Assembly: GCA_947176715.1 (NCBI GenBank)
Contig: CAMWRR010000121.1
Span: forward strand, 1-5,762
Origin: an uncultured Rikenellaceae bacterium
GTDB taxonomy: Bacteria; Bacteroidota; Bacteroidia; Bacteroidales; Rikenellaceae
Direction: 5' to 3'
Length of the DNA: 5,762 bases
The notes under the pieces were generated by a model. It was not told the origin of the DNA. It saw only the letters and a list, made by a program, of their open reading frames with translations, and ran no database searches. Below, piece after piece: positions 4,503 to 5,762 of the stretch. The stretch's first letter is position 1, and each line of letters starts with the position of its first letter. The translations under genes were made by a program, and so were the position numbers.

Positions 4503-5762
4503 ATGGCAAAAGATATTAAATTCAACGTAGAGGCTCGCGAGGAGCTTAAAAAAGGTGTCGACTCATTGGCTAACGCCGTTAAGGTGACCCTCGGCCCCAA
4601 AGGTCGCAATGTGGTTATAGACAAGAAGTTCGGCGGCCCGCAGGTTACCAAGGACGGTGTCACCGTAGCCAAGGAGATAGAGCTTGAGGAGCCGTTTGCC
4701 AACATAGGCGCGCAGATGGTCAAGGAGGTTGCATCCAAAACCGCCGACAACGCCGGTGACGGTACCACCACTGCTACCGTTTTGGCACAGTCTATAATAG
4801 GCGTAGGTATAAAGAACGTTACCGCCGGTGCCAACCCTATGGACCTCAAACGCGGTATCGACAAGGCCGTGGAGGCGGTGGTCAAATCGCTTCACGATCA
4901 GAGCCAGTCCGTAGGTAACGACATAAGCAAGATAGAGCAGGTGGCCACAGTGTCGGCCAACAACGACAGCTTCATCGGCAAGCTCATCGCCGAGGCTATG
5001 GGCAAGGTCAACAAAGAGGGCGTCATAACCGTAGAGGAGGCCAAAGGTACCGATACCCACGTATCTGTGGTAGAGGGCATGCAGTTCGACCGCGGTTATC
5101 TCTCTCCCTATTTCATCACCGACCCCGACAAGATGGAGGTAGCGCTCGAGAAACCCTATATCCTCATCACCGACAAGAAGATCTCTACCATGAAAGAGCT
5201 TCTGCCCGTTCTCGAGCCGGTGGCACAGTCGGGTCGCTCTATGCTCATCATCTCTGAGGATATCGAGGGTGAAGCGCTCACTACCCTTGTGGTAAACAAG
5301 TTGCGCGGTACGCTGAAGGTGGCTGCCGTCAAGGCTCCCGGTTTCGGCGACCGTCGCAAGGAGATGCTTCAGGATATCGCCATCCTCACCGGCGGTACGG
5401 TCATCTCGGAGGAGACCGGCCTTTCGCTGGCACAGGCTACCATCGACATGCTCGGTAGCGCCGACAAGGTTACCCTTAACAAAGAGAACACCACTATCGT
5501 GGACGGCGCCGGCAAGAAGGCCGACATCGACGCACGTGTGAAACAGATACGCGAGCTTATCGAGAACACCACCTCGGACTACGACCGCGAGAAGTTGCAG
5601 GAGCGTCTGGCCAAGTTGGCGGGCGGTGTGGCAGTGCTCTACGTAGGTGCCGCTACCGAAGTGGAGATGAAAGAGAAGAAAGACCGTGTCGACGACGCAC
5701 TCGCGGCGACTCGTGCGGCTGTAGAGGAGGGTATCGTTCCCGGCGGCGGCGTGGCATACATC
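4503..5762 (+). CDS. groEL: Chaperonin GroEL (60 kDa, Hsp60), 3' end outside window
   Basis: The frame is open from the ATG at 4503 to the last base, giving 420 of about 545 residues. GroEL forms a double heptameric ring that folds proteins with GroES in the cytoplasm. Visible landmarks are TLGPKGRNVV (29-38), the ATPase motif GDGTTT (85-90) with its conserved Asp86, the apical substrate and GroES contacts Tyr199, Tyr203, Phe204, Leu234, Leu237, Val263 and Val264, the intermediate-domain Asp398 needed for ATP hydrolysis, and the nucleotide-binding PGGG (413-416). The first equatorial, intermediate and apical domains are complete; the returning equatorial segment and any C-terminal Gly/Met tail are missing. 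The ATG has no clear Shine-Dalgarno, only AT-rich sequence. It is the second gene of the operon. Isoleucine codons change from mostly ATA to almost all ATC after residue 175. Confidence 0.98.
   Translation, partial: MAKDIKFNVEAREELKKGVDSLANAVKVTLGPKGRNVVIDKKFGGPQVTKDGVTVAKEIELEEPFANIGAQMVKEVASKTADNAGDGTTTATVLAQSIIGVGIKNVTAGANPMDLKRGIDKAVEAVVKSLHDQSQSVGNDISKIEQVATVSANNDSFIGKLIAEAMGKVNKEGVITVEEAKGTDTHVSVVEGMQFDRGYLSPYFITDPDKMEVALEKPYILITDKKISTMKELLPVLEPVAQSGRSMLIISEDIEGEALTTLVVNKLRGTLKVAAVKAPGFGDRRKEMLQDIAILTGGTVISEETGLSLAQATIDMLGSADKVTLNKENTTIVDGAGKKADIDARVKQIRELIENTTSDYDREKLQERLAKLAGGVAVLYVGAATEVEMKEKKDRVDDALAATRAAVEEGIVPGGGVAYI

Overview
The window looks like chromosomal DNA of a Bacteroidota bacterium, most likely Bacteroidales. 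Two promoters match the Bacteroides-type consensus (TTG, 19 bases, TAnnTTTG), start codons lack a clear Shine-Dalgarno sequence and sit behind A/T-rich leaders, and the GroES, GroEL, DEAD-box and Wzz proteins all have the character of that phylum. The genus cannot be settled from the sequence alone.

Layout from left to right. Bases 1-791 hold no credible protein gene. They contain two diverged copies of a roughly 110-base direct repeat (1-110 and 470-576) around a GC-rich core (about 160-375) full of inverted repeats. Bases 792-1895 (minus strand) encode a Wzz-family polysaccharide chain-length regulator with two membrane segments. Bases 1896-2063 are a compact divergent promoter region. Bases 2064-3791 (plus) encode a DEAD-box RNA helicase of the DeaD/CsdA type, with a DbpA-like RNA-binding domain and a basic tail. 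It is followed by a strong intrinsic terminator (3834-3900). Bases 3901-4133 are a regulatory-looking leader ahead of groES (4134-4403) and groEL (4503 to the window end; 420 codons, C-terminal part missing).

Wzz acts at the envelope on O-antigen or capsule length. The helicase remodels RNA, typically in ribosome assembly and cold adaptation. GroES and GroEL form the chaperonin. The three units appear to be transcribed separately; only groES and groEL form an operon.

No complete novel system is visible. The points most worth a second look are the repeated, structured, gene-free block at the left; a dense cluster of TGTC/GACA tetramers upstream of groES; competing hairpins after the helicase gene; and an abrupt change of isoleucine codon use within groEL.
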